Positions 12,302-24,576 are shown, numbered from the stretch's first letter. The stretch: 64,000 nt of DNA from Trichaptum fuscoviolaceum (GCA_910574455.1 CAJSYZ010000002.1:2319671-2383670), one strand, 5' to 3'. A program made the numbers and translations. The notes: generated by a model not told the origin, from the letters alone.

Positions 12302-13379
12302 ATGTCTGTCGGCCTTGACGCACGCGGTGACATCTCTATCGTCGTCATCTGTGTTTATGTGCCCATTTTCTTCCTCGCCCTGCTCCTCACCATTCGCCAT
12401 GGCTTTCTCCGTCAAGTAGGCTGGCTCGCACTCTCGCTCTTCTCGATCTGTGCGTCTCTAATTCCTCAGAAGCTCACTCTTTGCTAAGCCGGTGCTGATC
12501 GTCGATCATCTTTCCTTTTCTGGAATTTAAACAGTTCGTATAGTCGGTGGTGCACTTCACATTGCTGCAGAGAAATCTTCCCTGCCGAAGATTGGGCTTT
12601 ACTCCGCTGCATTTGCAATCGAGAGCGGCGGCGTTGCTCCTCTAATGTTGTGTACCAACGCTTTCATCCAAATAATGTAAGTGGAAAAATCCAAATCATG
12701 TTATGATACTTATTTGGTCTACAGCGGCGCGCATGCCTCTACAAACCTTTTATTCACACAATCCAAGGTTCAGCGTGTGATCCGGCTAGTCTTGACAGCC
12801 GCAGTGATCCTTACGATCCTAGGTGGCACGGAAACCACAAGTGATTCTGCAAGCGAGCGGAAAACTGGTTCCACCCTGAGAAAAGTTGGATCGTTCCTAA
12901 TCCTCGCTGTCCTGATACTTTTCACTATCTTCCACTTAATGCTGTGGAGTGTCAAGCAATCTATATCGGTTCACAGGAGAACTGTAAGTATCAGTTGATT
13001 TATCCAAGATACTTCTGATGTACTAGGGGCTGATCTTTTTCTTTTGCATTAGCTCTTACTCGGAATTTCATGCGCACTCCCTTTCCTCTTTGTGCGCATT
13101 ATCTACTCTATTCTCTCTGCCTTCAGCCCGAGTGTCCAAACCAAATCCAACGGATCAATTTCAAGCCCAGACTCAGGCTTGGCGAAGTTCAATTCGGTGT
13201 CAGGCGAATGGCAGATTTATTTGGGCATGGCTGTCATAATGGAGATACTCGTTATTGGAACGTATATTGGCTTTGGAATCACCCTCCCGATTTCAAAAGA
13301 GGATGATAATTACAGGGAGACGTATTCCGGGAGCGCTGATCATGCTGACGGGAGTAACTTTCCGATGGGACGTCGTTGA
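12302..13379 (+). CDS. multi-pass membrane protein, DUF7702-like (copy 2)
   Basis: Predicted 291-residue paralogue of the gene at 9643. Exons 12302-12449, 12535-12676, 12725-12983 and 13053-13379 have the same splice phases as copy 1. It starts SVGLDARGDISIVVICVYVP and keeps RIVGGALHIAAEK, KTGSTLRKVGS and SGEWQIYLGMA. The main difference is a shorter C-terminal tail: the Gly/Tyr-rich repeat of copy 1 is missing, but both end in MGRR. The two genes, their exon structure and promoter elements indicate a tandem duplication followed by divergence of the tail. Function unknown. Confidence 0.85.
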
Positions 13380-16010
13380 TACACTTGCTATGGGAATGCT
13401 TTCCCTCTTCTACTTCCAGCATTATTGGCAGCGATCTCTCCTCTCATTTTTGTTAGGACATTTTAGATATTTACAATTTACTTCATAGATCACTTGTCAC
13501 TGGCCGACCTCAGGCTATTTCATTTAGCAACAGAAAACACCCTGGTTGTTCATTGAGGCTCTGTGGTAACACTGGCCTAATCTAGATGAAGGTCTCGAAA
13601 CACGTACCCACAGTAAGTCAATGTAAATCAGAGATTCTTTGGAAATTTGAATAAGCTCTTCCGCAGCGGCTCGCAGACAAGAGTACTCAGGATGGTCGGT
13701 GCTCCTTACCTCACTGATCTCTATTCTTCATCGCCTTAACGTTGTTTTGCTTGATGAGGGCGCACGGGACGAGACCACTGGCATACTCAAGAGACGGTGG
13801 ATCTCCTAATCCAATCTCCGTGAGTGTCGATTCGTACGGGGCTCACATCATCGCATTGTTTCCAATTCCTCTCTCTTTTAAAGCAGAGTTTCCAGAAAAT
13901 CGACGCCTTCTTGTCCGCATGTATGCTCGAAACAGCGAGGAACTGTCAGATGGCTGTATTCAAAGTGAGGCATATTGCCAGTGCACCTGGTACATCGGTA
14001 CGAAGTATTGTTGTTTCTCCTGCACACAGGGACGGTAAAGGATGAGAGCCGATGATGGGCGGAGATACGCTTAGCACCTGGCACAGCGTTTCGAGTGGCT
14101 ATCGTTGATCGTCCTCCTCACCAAGGGGATGATAAAGTATGATAGTAGACCGAGATCCCCATTCCGAAGGACTCACCGATGAGCCCCTGAAACCAATCAG
14201 CCTTGCGAGGCTGGTCTGCCACCTACTCTCCTTCGACCGGATTGGATAGAAGCACCTTTCAAGCTAGCCTCAAACACCGGTGATTGGCTTGCCACCAGCC
14301 CAGCCCCACGCTGTCCAGAACAAAACAAAAAAACAAACCGAATGCGTTTGCTTGTTGGACGCAAAGCCTAAGGGTATTAAGGGCGGACAGCTGAGAGACG
14401 AAGGTCCATCGCCTCTTGGCCTTTCACCTCCACCACCATCGAGGTCCACCACCCTCGAGTTGTGCTGGCTTCCACCGCCGCCTCGTCGTGCCTTTCCAGC
14501 ATGGCCCCCGTTGTGTCGTAGCCGTGCCGCCGTTTCCACACCACGCGCTCTTCACTAGGGTCGCTTCTAGCAATGGCTTACTTCTGGTAGTTCTTTCACT
14601 GACTGAAATTCACCGGAAGCATCGATTCCGACATCGCCACGAGGGGAAATTGGCGATTAGAATAAGTAGGGAGGGGCAGATACACCGGATCACAATCGGG
14701 CGAGTCCGATCCTCTCCCCGGACACTGCTTTCGCGCTAGCAAGACCATAGTCTATCTAAACTTGGTAGTCGGTTAACCCTCCAAGGCTAGCGCAGCCATA
14801 TGCAGTGTAATGTCCTTGAAGTGGGGTACATATGTCTTTTTTTTTGGTCGGGAGATGGGAATAATACCCACACCAATCCTTTTTTACGGGATGGGTAGAG
14901 AAACCCACCCGGAACTGTCTTGTGTGCCTGTGTGATCTGAGAGCGACCGAGCATCAACAACACCTTAAGTCTTTCCACAATTGAGGATTGAGTCTTGCGT
15001 TGTAAGGTGGACTATGCCTAAGTTTTGCCGTGAGTCAGTCGACAGAACGCTATGGTATTGTTTTATGTTGTCAACATACGGAGAGATATCAATGTGACTA
15101 CATACCTGTCAGAACCTCAGATTTTATTCTCGTCAATGAAATGTCTGTTTAGACGGAATTGGAAACAAGAGATCATGTAGTAGGTTGGTCGGTTGAGCTG
15201 TTTGTCAATGCCGGTGAACCTGCACAAAGAAGCCTATATTTTGTTGAGTAGCACTTGTGTAGAGTGCAGACCTCGTTGTCAGTGGGTACGTAGGCCGTCG
15301 AAGGATTGTGCATGCATGGGCGAGGGGAGTCTAGTGCGAGCAGAGTGAGAGATATTAGGCGTCGGTCCTCTTGACTATTCCTAGGAGTGACATTGCCGCA
15401 ACTTGATTACGGTCCTTGTCGCTAGTTCTTGCTATTGCGAAGGACGCAGTCAATTCACCACATGTCAAACTCCCCACCGTACTTACCACACACCGAGCAA
15501 AGATTGTAACCACAATGTAACGTCACATTCCGCATTCCTTGTTAGCTCTGAGCGGGCCCGGTTCCAAACCCCTATGTTGATGAAGCTCGAAAAGAATTAG
15601 AAACAAAGCAGATAAGAGATTAAAAAGTACGGAAAAGAGCTAAACAGAGCAAACAAGAGGAAACCGATGTATACTACATAGTAGTTGTAGGTCCTACATA
15701 GTGACGGGATGAAATAGAGATTTCTCACGCATTTACTGTGTATTACTAAAAGAGGATTTATCTATGGAAAGAAGCTATTACACACACGTGATGGGTCATC
15801 ACGAACGACGCGCCTTTTCTGTCCAAAAGAGGAAAACAGCTTTATGGACTGATACTTTCTTGCAGCCAATCAGAGCATGATCTTTCCGAGCATATTTTCT
15901 CAGCACATTTCGTTGCATTTCGAATAGGTTTCCTTCCTTCTCCCTCTTCGCCCTTTCCTTCTTCGCTCGCTGCCGTGCATAGCGCCGAACGCCTGCCCCC
16001 ATAGTCGGTC
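13380..16010. other. gene-free stretch upstream of ERG5
   Basis: About 2.6 kb in which no gene could be supported. Open frames at 13742-14045, 14270-14740 and 15403-15600 are short, overlap on opposite strands and have no family features. A TACTACATAGTAGT-type palindrome lies near 15666-15683. Probably contains the ERG5 promoter near its right end. Confidence 0.45.
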
Positions 16011-17831
16011 ATGGCGTCCGTACAGCAAAACTTCTCCCTTCCCATAGCGTTTCCAACTGGTATGGCCTCGACGTTCGGCCAGCTTCCCCTGTCTTCATTG
16101 TTCACAAGCAATGTGGAATCGTCGAAGGTTTGGTTGTACACTTCTCTGGCGGTCATCGTGTCGCTCTTCGCCCTTGAGCAGGGTGTTTATCGGTATAAGA
16201 AAGGCCACCTTCCGGGATCTCCATGGACAATCCCAATCATTGGCAAGTTTTTGGACTCCATGAACCCGACGTTGGAGAACTACAAGAAGCAATGGAACTC
16301 CGGTGCTCTTAGCGTCGTCAGTGTTTTCAATATGTGAGTATGTCCCAGCACATCGACTTGAAGAAAAGTACTCACAAAACATGCCACCGAATTAGTTTCA
16401 TCGTCATGGCATCCACGAACGAGTATGCGATGAAGATTTTCAACTCACCAACATACGCAGAGCCTTGCTTGGTTCAATCTGCGAAATCAATCTTGATGCC
16501 TGACAATTGGTGTGTGTCAATCGTACATGAAGAAGCGTAATGCTCACGCTGCTGCTAAAACATTATAGGGTATTCTTGACCGGCAAGGCGCACGTTGATT
16601 ATCGTCGCGTGCTGAATAGTCTTTTCACGAAGAAAGCACTTGGGTGAGTGAAGCGAAAATATGACTCTCATACATGGGTGCTCACTCCGGGGAAAGAATG
16701 TACTGCCAGATCCAGGACACTATTGCGCGGAAGCATCTTTTGCAATGGCTTGAGGAGGCAAAGACTGACCCGTCGGCGAAGCCTATCATGTTCCCCGCCC
16801 GCCATATGAACATGGAGACTTCCCTTAAAGTCTTCTGCGGCCCTCACATCCCCGACGAGGCGACGGCGGAGATCAGCGACAAGTATTGGCTAATTACGAA
16901 GGCATTGGAACTCGTGAACTTCCCGCTTGCCATTCCCGGCACTAAAGTCTACAAAGCTACCCAAGCGCGTAAGGTTGCGCACATGTGGCTGGAACTCGCA
17001 GCGAAGAAAAGCAAGATTAGCATGGCTAAAGGCAACGAGCCCGAGTGCTTGCTTGACGAATGGGTCAGGGAGATCTCCAGCCCGACATACAAGGGACGCA
17101 AGGACTTCAGCGACCGCGAGATGGCAATGGTTGTGTTCTCATTCCTCTTTGCGTCTCAGGACGCGATGTCGAGCGGACTGATCTACGGCTTCCAGCACCT
17201 GGCGGACCGCCCGGAGATCTTAGCGAAGATCCGTGAGGAGCAGGACCGCGTGCGCGGCGGAGACGCGGATAAGCCTATAACGCTCGAGATGCTGGAGGAA
17301 ATGCCATATATGCGTGCCTTCGTCAAGGAAAGTCTGCGCGTGAAGCCGCCGGTGACGATGGTGCCGTACACGTGCAAGAAAGCCTTCAACATCACGCCAG
17401 ACTACACCGTGCCCGCGAACAGCATGCTCATCCCGTCGATCTACCCGTCGCTGCATGACCCGAAGGTGTACCCCGAGCCCGATGAGCTTAACCCAGACCG
17501 CTGGCTCGACGCGGAGAGTAGCGCCAACACGAACCCGCGCAACTACCTCGTGTTTGGCAGTGGTCCACACAAATGCATTGGCGTTGAGTATGCGCTGATG
17601 AACATTGCGATTTGCCTTGGGGACGCTGTGATGCTCATGGAATGGGAGCATGAGACGACGCCCCTGAGCGAAGAGGTCGAGTGCGTATTTGAGCTTTATT
17701 CTTCTGTCTATACTCAATATTGAAACTTTTTTCTGACGTCATTCATTACGCCCTCTTCCAACAGGATGATCGCCACCATTTTCCCGAAGGATGGATGCAA
17801 GTTGAAGGTCCGCCCACGCGTTCGCGCTTGA
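16011..17831 (+). CDS. ERG5: sterol C-22 desaturase, cytochrome P450 CYP61
   Basis: Introduces the C22-C23 double bond late in ergosterol synthesis, in the ER membrane. The N-terminus carries a membrane anchor (VWLYTSLAVIVSLFALEQGV) followed by the proline-rich hinge GHLPGSPWTIPIIGKF. P450 landmarks are present: I-helix FLFASQDAMSS (the CYP61 form), K-helix ESLR, and the heme-binding FGSGPHKCIG with its Cys ligand. Exons 16011-16333, 16396-16509, 16569-16643, 16697-17680 and 17765-17831 give 520 codons, normal for the family. The acceptor before exon 4 (AAAG) is atypical but gives the expected continuation into QIQDTIARKH. No break was seen. It stands alone rather than in a sterol cluster. 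Confidence 0.93.
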
Positions 17832-18843
17832 ATGAACACAGTCCTGCTCCTCTCATTCGAGTGCAGGCCTCCTTATGTTATTGTAATGAGTGCGACGGTA
17901 CATACTTCCCAGACCATGCAACAACTATTCCCAGAAAGACTCGCACTCTCTTCGTTCTTCGTGTTCTTGCGAGTCACCACAATCTCTCCCTCCTGTCCCA
18001 ACTAACTCCCTTATTCTTCTCTATTCAACTCGCATGGCTACAATATCATTCTAAGGGAGTGTGCCTTCTACTTTTTCTTCTTTATTATTCCTGTATTGGA
18101 AACCTTGGAATATTAATAGATCCTCCAACAAATGAAGTAAATGGTTACCGAAGCTATTGTGTGTGTTGGTCTGAAAAGTGTGTTGTGCAAGTGACAGTGG
18201 AACGACCGGATCTGAGTTTGCTCATGCAACGAGGCAGGACTGGGCGTGTCCGACGTACCCGATGGCCGAGAAGCCCTTCAGTACAAAACAAGGAACACTC
18301 CTCATAATGTCGTCGAATCAACTATCCAGAAGCTTACAAGCTCCCATTAGTTGTTCTGATTTGAAGTTATAATACAAGACAAATTTCTATATTTTGTATT
18401 TGTGGCATTTTGTTTCGTAGACACATCGATCATCGATGATAGGCCTAGAAGGGGTACCTGACCGACCTAATGCTACATGGCGAAGCGAATCGCCCACTAC
18501 ATACATGACAGAAAAATTATACATTATGAAGACAACAAGAAGACGAGACACAGGGTGCGTGGTTGGTGGTTAGTGGTACACTCATAGAGCGTTAGGGCGG
18601 TAATACGAAGATTGATATGACGTGGGCGGACGTGCACTAAAGCAGTCGCCATAGCGTGACGAAAATGCGGGGTTAGCGGCGTAGCGAGAGAGGTGAGTTA
18701 GGTAGCGGAAGGGAGGCTGATGAGTACCGTATCGGATTAAGCAGAGGGTATGTAGTGTTGCACATCGACGACCAGGTATCTGCGGAAACGAGCGAACGGA
18801 GGGTATGGAGGGAGGCAGAGGACGAAGAACGGGGGAAGGACAA
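17832..18843. other. convergent intergenic region
   Basis: About 1 kb between the ends of ERG5 and the CBM19-like gene. Contains AT-rich stretches (18050-18130 and 18360-18410) and no supported gene. Confidence 0.45.
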
Positions 18844-20534
18844 TCAGTTGTTGCAGTCCTCTTCGCTGTCGTCAGACGACGCGGTGGAAGAGGCCTGGAC
18901 CGCATTGTGCGTCATCGTCGAGGTCGCTTTCACAGTGTCATGCGACATCATGCTCGAGTCAGAGTCCGAGCCGGTGTCCTTTGAGCCCTGGTTTGTGGTA
19001 GCGGTCGCAGTTGCACTTGCGGTCTCAATGTCAGCGCTGGTAGTCTTGGAGGACTTCTTCGCAGAAGATGTAGTAGTCTCCGCCGAGTCCGTCGATGCAG
19101 TAGTGGAGGCTTCCTCTACAGCGCTGGAGGTGGTCTTCGTGGAGCCCTTCGCCTTGGATGTGGTGGTAGCGGAAGCGGCAACAGAGGTGCTCGTGTCGTC
19201 TGAGCCGCTGTTGTTGGTCTGCCTGCCGTTAGAAGTCACAGTGAACTGTACAAAGGAAATGAAATCAGTTTTGTCCGGAGATGAACTTAAAAGGCCAGAA
19301 ACGCACGTAGACCATGTCATCGAGGGAACCGTGCTGCGCGACAGCCACAAGGACAGGCTGGTGGTTCGCCGCTGAGTTGATGCTCGCGATCCTGTACGTG
19401 CCCTCGGGGAGGCCGTCCGTCACCTCGGCAGAAAGCACACCACCCTCGGCAGCATCGTTCAAGCCCTTGAAGAACGCGAACTTCGTCGGGTCCGTGGGCG
19501 TCGTGTCCTTGATGCCGTTGACCTTTTCAATCACGATGTGCGAGTGTCCCTTGATGTTGCCTGAGTCGTCGATCTGCTGCGGCGCGCTGAAGTAGTTCGC
19601 CGCCGCGTTCACGAAGTTGCCCGTCGTGAGCCCGCGGATCGCCATCTTCACGGTGAACGCCGTGTTCGCCTTGACTGTGTCCAGGTTCTGCGGGAACACG
19701 AACTTGGAGGACGGCATGTTGTCGACGGACGCGATGATGCCCATCGGGGCAGCGTTGCACGAGCCACCCTTAACTTGCGCTCCATTCGTCAGAGGCAGCT
19801 TTGATGTCGCGCAGAAGTTGATGTAGTTGTTGCTGGATGTGATCGAGGCGACTTGTCCGGCGGCGGGCGTCTCTTGGCCATCCTTTTCGAAGCCAGTCTG
19901 GACGAGCGACTTGTCGAGGCAGAGCGAGGTCTGAAGGTCACCAGAGTCGTTGCCATTGCCGTTGTTGCTGCTGGACGAGGTGGCAGAAGCAGAGCTGCTC
20001 GACGCCGTCTTGGTTGACGTACTCTTCTTAGTCGTAGAGGTAGATGACGCGCTTGTGTCAGTCGCGTCGTTGTCCGTAGCGCCTGTCGCGGCAATCCGCG
20101 CATCCACGTCTGATTGAGTCGTGCACGTGATGCTGGTTCCGGCGCTATTTACGAGCGGAAGTGCGGCGCAACTGATTGTATGCGGCCGGTCAGCATTCTC
20201 GCATAGAATGAAATGGATATGAAACGCACATAAGACCGCTGGAGCAAGGGGTGAGGACGAACTTGCCGCTGACGCATTGCGCGAACTCTGCGTTCACACA
20301 GGCGTTCTCTCCCGAATTGCAGGATGCATCGGCGGAGAGCGTCTGGAACTGCTTGCTATTCGCAGAATGAATGTCAGATATGAAAGAAGAGAAAGCAGAT
20401 GATCGGACTTACTTCAGGTTGATAGCATCGATACCATTCTGCTTAGTGAAGGACTTGGTAGCCTGAGGAGCCGGCCTTGCGAGCGCAGAGAGCACAACTG
20501 TAGAGAGGATAGAGATGAAAGTAAAAGCCTTCAT
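18844..20534 (-). CDS. secreted Ser/Thr-rich protein with CBM19-like domain
   Basis: Predicted 504-residue extracellular protein. A signal peptide (MKAFTFISILSTVVLSALA) precedes a Cys-rich module with CNSGENAC, FAQCVSGKFVLTPCSSG and a later CAAL/TCTT pair. This resembles a family 19 carbohydrate-binding (chitin-binding) module. A Ser/Thr linker of about 45 residues follows. Then comes a conserved globular region of about 200 residues (SLCLDKSLVQTGFEKDGQET to GTYRIASINSAANHQPVLVA) of unknown function, and a long Ser/Thr/Ala-rich tail ending SSDDSEEDCNN. Exons on the minus strand: 20413-20534, 20230-20355, 19307-20171 and 18844-19245. No GPI signal is evident at the C-terminus. A role at the cell wall or in chitin binding is inference. 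Confidence 0.8.
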
Positions 20535-22683
20535 TGTTGATTTGTGATAGTCGTTCAAGGAGTGTCAAAGTTCGTTATTGGAGGGTCAAAAGTGCTGGAA
20601 AAAGTGCAAATGCAAAGACACCGGGTCTTGTGGGGGGAGCGGTTGAACAAGTGAGGCGGCGTCGAGCAGCTCTGAGAGTATAAGTAGCCTGTTGAGTGTG
20701 GCTAGGAGAAGATGAAGTGGTTGACGAGCTAGCCGCCGTGGAATGAGCGTCGAGAAAAAGAATGTGAGGGGGAGAAAGTGGTGGTCTTTTGTATGAGTGT
20801 GCAGGGGCCGAATACAAACCTCGTTTCTTTATACCACACACAATGGCAATTTCAACCCGGTGTCCCGATTAGGCTATTTCAAATATAAGCTCGTATTGTT
20901 CCTTTCCAATCTCCTTATCCGGCTCGCTGCCACTGTTCTCTTCCGCGCTCATGCCTCACCGCCCACGCAACAACTCTGCTCATCATCATCCGTGCTCAAA
21001 GCACACAACACAAACAACGCTACTCTGCACAATGAGCTCCCTTCCTTTTCGCCCTTTCAACTCAACTCCACCTTTCGAGGCTCGCTGAACGTCGGCATTG
21101 ATGTGACCCTGACACGGGCGGGGCTCAATTGCAATTGCATTTTTCGCCTTAATCTTTCCGGCCAATTGCCTTTAAGGCCCTCGGGTGTCCTGGCAACGAC
21201 GACGTCCCGCCCGTATGCTTCAAACACTCGTGCTCCCGGCAGGTCGGCGAGGAATGCAGATCTGTGCCATCGATTTGCGCGTGCCCGTCTTCTGCGCATT
21301 CTTCAGATGTGCATCAACCGCAAGGAGATCATCCTCGAACTCGAACAGTATGTATGCTGATCGGTTCGTGAAGCGCGAGTCGAAGCTCTTCATTCGCCCC
21401 GGACGCGAGTTATCGCCACATCTGGTTGAAGTTTGCAGAACGCAAGTGTCCAACAGCAATCGGAAAGCCGACTGACCATGTCATATCTTCTTAGCCGCCC
21501 CACCTCCATTCATCGTACTGTCATGCGCCGCCAATCTACCGTCGTCAAGCTCTCCTCCTTCTTCCTTATGTCCCGCGGCCAGCAGACGTCTGGAAAACAT
21601 ATAAGCGGAGCAGCCATGCCCTCTTGTCCTCAGGCTTAGAAACACAGAAGCATTTTTCTTCTTGAACATGCTGACTTTGGCGGAAGAGTCGCAACGACAA
21701 TATCTGATTACTGATGTTTCCTCGCGTAGAACAGCAACTGGAAATATCCTATCTGATGAAAGCGCAGAATTTCATAGGAGCGTCGGAAACTCCGCCGACA
21801 TGCCTTCTAAAGACTTCGTAGCCTCCTGTTCTTGAATGACATAGCTGCCGCCCCTTGGTCATGGAAACATCACGCAATGGCCGATTCTACGAGAGCATGT
21901 GCTCTCGAAGGCGTACTCCCTTGTTCTCTTGTGTGCGTCCTTGGCCCCTCGACATCTACTCCCGAAGACACCCGAGAAAGCTGTACGTCGTGGTTCAATA
22001 CCCAGGTCGACGCTGCTTTGCCCTGACGTCCCAATGCGGAGTACGACCGCTCGGTATGATAAACCTCTCCTCCCCAACCTGGCGTTCATTGCCATGCAGT
22101 TATAGGTGGATGCACTGTCGCTTTTCTCATGGTCAAGTTTACTCTGATGATGCATTCTGGTCATGAACTCTTCTTCCGCAATCACCGTGACATTGTTCGT
22201 TGAAAATGAAAGAGGCGTGTGCCATCAACGCAAAACATCAAACACCAGAAACCAAATCGACTTCTTGTGCGTTCGGAATTACTTCCAAACGTTGTACCGG
22301 TGCATAACGAGCAGTAATCACGGTGCTGCAATGTGATTGGACCACAGGACACTCATCACAATCATTTACTCCTCGACCAATGGCTCTGTTTCATATAAAG
22401 GAAGACCTTCCTTTCGCAGTTGCTCAAACATACCCGCACTCTCAGTAATGTGGGTGGAACGTCCCCTTTCGCGTTACAAGTCACGGCAATGGCACAAATA
22501 GGCCCTACTTTCAACCGCTCAACACTCAAATCACTGGGTCGGACACGGGCATGTGAACGCATGATTGCTTCACTCTCATCTGATGGCCGCTTCACGGGTA
22601 CGGAAATTAAAGCTTATTTGTTGCATGGTATTAGCATGTACAAACTACGTGTATTTCCATCTTGTCTTCAAGATATTCTTACT
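20535..22683. other. gene-free stretch left of the repeat island
   Basis: About 2.1 kb. No supported gene. Overlapping open frames near 21057-21475 and 21832-22185 lie on both strands without family features. The right half is probably old repeat debris bordering the island that begins at 22,684. Confidence 0.4.
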
Positions 22684-22729
22684 ATTCCCGCTACCCCTTG
22701 GGTAGCTGGGTATTCTTAGGGTATGCAAC
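22684..22729 (+). repeat. left-end repeat R1, copy a
   Basis: 46 bp identical to 31213-31258. It contains CCCGCTACCC (22687-22696) and a perfect hairpin: GCTACCC (22690-22696), loop CTT, GGGTAGC (22700-22706). Similarity to copy b continues beyond the identical block (GCCAAAA, then TCACGTGAAATTGC near 22771), and again at GTCGCCAACG and GTCGGACTCAC about 180-240 bp in. Confidence 0.75.
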
Positions 22730-22932
22730 CGTGTCCAGCGCCCGCCAAAAGTCAAAAGGTCACGTGAAATTGCCTGTAAAGGGAATTCCTTCCTCTTAAG
22801 GAAGGCATTCCATTGGAAACTTCTGATGACAAGCGATGACGCAATCTGAGACATTGCGCCGTGTCGCCAACGTTCAACGTGTGTACTCTTCCTTCTCCTT
22901 TCCTCAGAGTCGGACTCACGTATTGACACTCC

Positions 22933-23276
22933 TAAGGGCCCGATCGGATACTCAGCCTACGATCCCATATGCCTACGGAGGCATATTCTCACGGGCGCCT
23001 AGACAGAAGCTTGGGGACTGTCACAGAACAGTGACATATGGTGCAGAGCCAAACTATAGTAAAACTACCATTTCTGGATCATTACCAGCCTATTTAGGCT
23101 TCTGTTGCATGTGAATTCTGTGAGTTTCTACGGACTAGGTCACGGTTCCAAGGCTAGGCTGAGGGCATCCGAACAGTGTCTCCAGCTCTGCCTTGCTGCT
23201 TCTGGGATCGAAGGCGTGAGAATGTACCAATTAAATAGGATCACGGAGCCTAGCTGAGTATCCGATCAGGCCCTAA
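22933..23276. mobile_element. small inverted-repeat element (MITE-like)
   Basis: About 344 bp with 24-bp terminal inverted repeats (22933-22956 and 23253-23276) that differ at two positions. The shared core is GATCGGATACTCAGC. No target duplication could be read, so the class is unknown. Confidence 0.45.
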
Positions 23277-23339
23277 TGGCCACGCGTCCTTGTGAGTTTC
23301 TTTCTGATTCCTACATGTAAATGACATTGCTAATATTTT

Positions 23340-23958
23340 GTGTTTTTGTCAATCTTCTACGACTTGACCTGCCAGGATCTACCGCCCACCTTTGAAGACT
23401 CGCACTCCGCTTTCTTTGCTCTCCTCCTTCAGCTCATACTCAATGTCTCCCAAGACCGTTCGGTGTGGCTCGTAGCCAGTGCTATCTCAAGAACACGATC
23501 AAACGGTGATGGGAGGATGAGGACTCGCCTTTGGCGGACGCTGAGAAGACGCAGCTGAAGGGTCAGCTGGTCCCTGCAATGATCGCGCTTTCGAGTCCAG
23601 CGGACAAGACATTACGAGCGCAGGTTGCGGAGGCCGTGTCCATTCTCGTCAAGTACAATTTCCTCAAGCAGTGGCCAGATCTCATCATCAGCTCGTCTCT
23701 TCACTCTCGCAGGACGCTGCAAATGATCCAACAAACATCTTTGTTCTCGAAACTGCCCACTCGATCTTCGCGCCTTGGCGTTCTGAAATACGCTCAGACT
23801 TGCTCTACACGACGATCAACTTCATTTTGATCCACTTCTCGGGTACCTCCCTCGAACACACCGCCACAAATCTTCTGAAGGGGTCGGGAACTGAAGCAAT
23901 GACACAGGCTCAGGTTGTGCTTCTGTCAATCTTCTACAACATGACGTGCCAGGATCTG
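23340..23958 (+). pseudogene. CSE1 (importin-alpha exporter) fragment, left part
   Basis: Translated pieces match CAS/CSE1, the HEAT-repeat export receptor for importin-alpha: TCQDLPPTFEDSHSAFF, QLILNVSQDRSV, then YLKNTIKR, WEDEDSPLADAEKTQLK, QLVPAMIALSSPADK, DAANDPTNIFVLETAHSIF and VLLSIFYNMTCQDL. It is broken: a TGA stop sits between KR and WEDED (23,515-23,517), and the frame shifts near 23,490 and 23,690. The order is also wrong. The block TCQDLPPTFED, which belongs about 180 residues in, occurs first (23,345-23,420) ahead of N-terminal material and is repeated at the right end. There is no start codon or N-terminus. The LTR element is inserted right after TCQDL. Confidence 0.8.
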
Positions 23959-24534
23959 TGTTACGACCTAGAGTGGTTCCTTCGCTTTCGAGACCCTGAA
24001 TCGGACACGGACGACGATCGGACACTATGAGCGGTGGTTCTCACTCTGAGAAGCACTTTACAAGTCAATTAAGCTATTCTACACATCAGAGCTAAAGATA
24101 AACACATCACCTGAGAAGCACTTTACAAGAGGCCAAAAGTGGAGTGCTTCGCAGGGGGATCCGCGGTTTTGATGAACAAAGGCAAAAACTATACAGTACC
24201 AAGCCACTGGACCCTGATCCGACTAGGTCCGACCTATACCGCTGACGTAAGTCGGAGTTCGGGGTCCCGCTCTAGTCGGGGTCCCGCATCGGTAGAGCGG
24301 AGGTTCGAGTCGGAGTGGCGGAAGAAAGAAAGGAAAGAGAATTGCTTGCAGGGCGCTTGTCCTAGCGGCCTGCAAACATACAGGCAAGTAATCTACGCAA
24401 AAAGGAAGAGAATCGGAGTCAAAGAAAGTCCGGTTTCGGACCGGACATGTCGGGGATCCGACTCGGAGTGTGATCGTAAAAGAAAATAAAAGAACAATAA
24501 AAGAAATAAAATAACCTGAGGCGGATTCCTGACA
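23959..24534 (-). repeat. LTR (3' LTR of the element)
   Basis: 576 bp, same length and apparently same sequence as 29721-30296. Contains two direct copies of TGAGAAGCACTTTACAAG (24047-24064 and 24112-24129). In element orientation the sequence ACTTTTGGCCT (24130-24140) matches the complement of the primer site. Confidence 0.93.
24115..24150 (-). other. hairpin holding the candidate self-primer
   Basis: GAAGCACT (24115-24122) and AGTGCTTC (24143-24150) form a perfect 8-bp stem with a 20-nt loop. The loop contains the 11 nt (24130-24140) complementary to the primer site. The same structure is at 29877-29912 in the other LTR. Confidence 0.6.
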
Positions 24535-24546
24535 TTATCCCCCTCC
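24535..24546 (-). other. polypurine tract
   Basis: In element orientation GGAGGGGGATAA directly precedes the 3' LTR, the usual place for plus-strand priming. Confidence 0.75.
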
Positions 24547-24576
24547 AAGGGCGCTCCTAAAGAGCGCGCGCGTTTG

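Noticed and set aside
14270..14740. Overlapping open frames on both strands in the 13.4-16.0 kb gap
   Set aside because: Proline- and arginine-rich low-complexity translations, no splice-supported extension and no family motif.
18755..19375. 206-codon plus-strand open frame rich in Val/Ala/Ser
   Set aside because: It is antisense to the Ser/Thr/Ala-rich tail of the CBM19-like gene; low-complexity codons keep the opposite strand open.
16011..20534. A secondary-metabolite cluster around the cytochrome P450
   Set aside because: The P450 is the housekeeping sterol desaturase CYP61, and the neighbours encode no core synthase or tailoring enzymes.
22684..22729. Canonical Helitron ends (5' TC and 3' CTRR) at the module borders
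   Set aside because: No convincing CTRR end was found after either hairpin; the asymmetric inverted ends fit the Helitron2/Helentron type better.
24285..24330. tRNA-like box motifs (GGTAGAGC and GGTTCGAGTC) inside the LTR
   Set aside because: The B-box match is imperfect, no acceptor stem or anticodon arm can be formed, and the sequence is simply part of both LTR copies.
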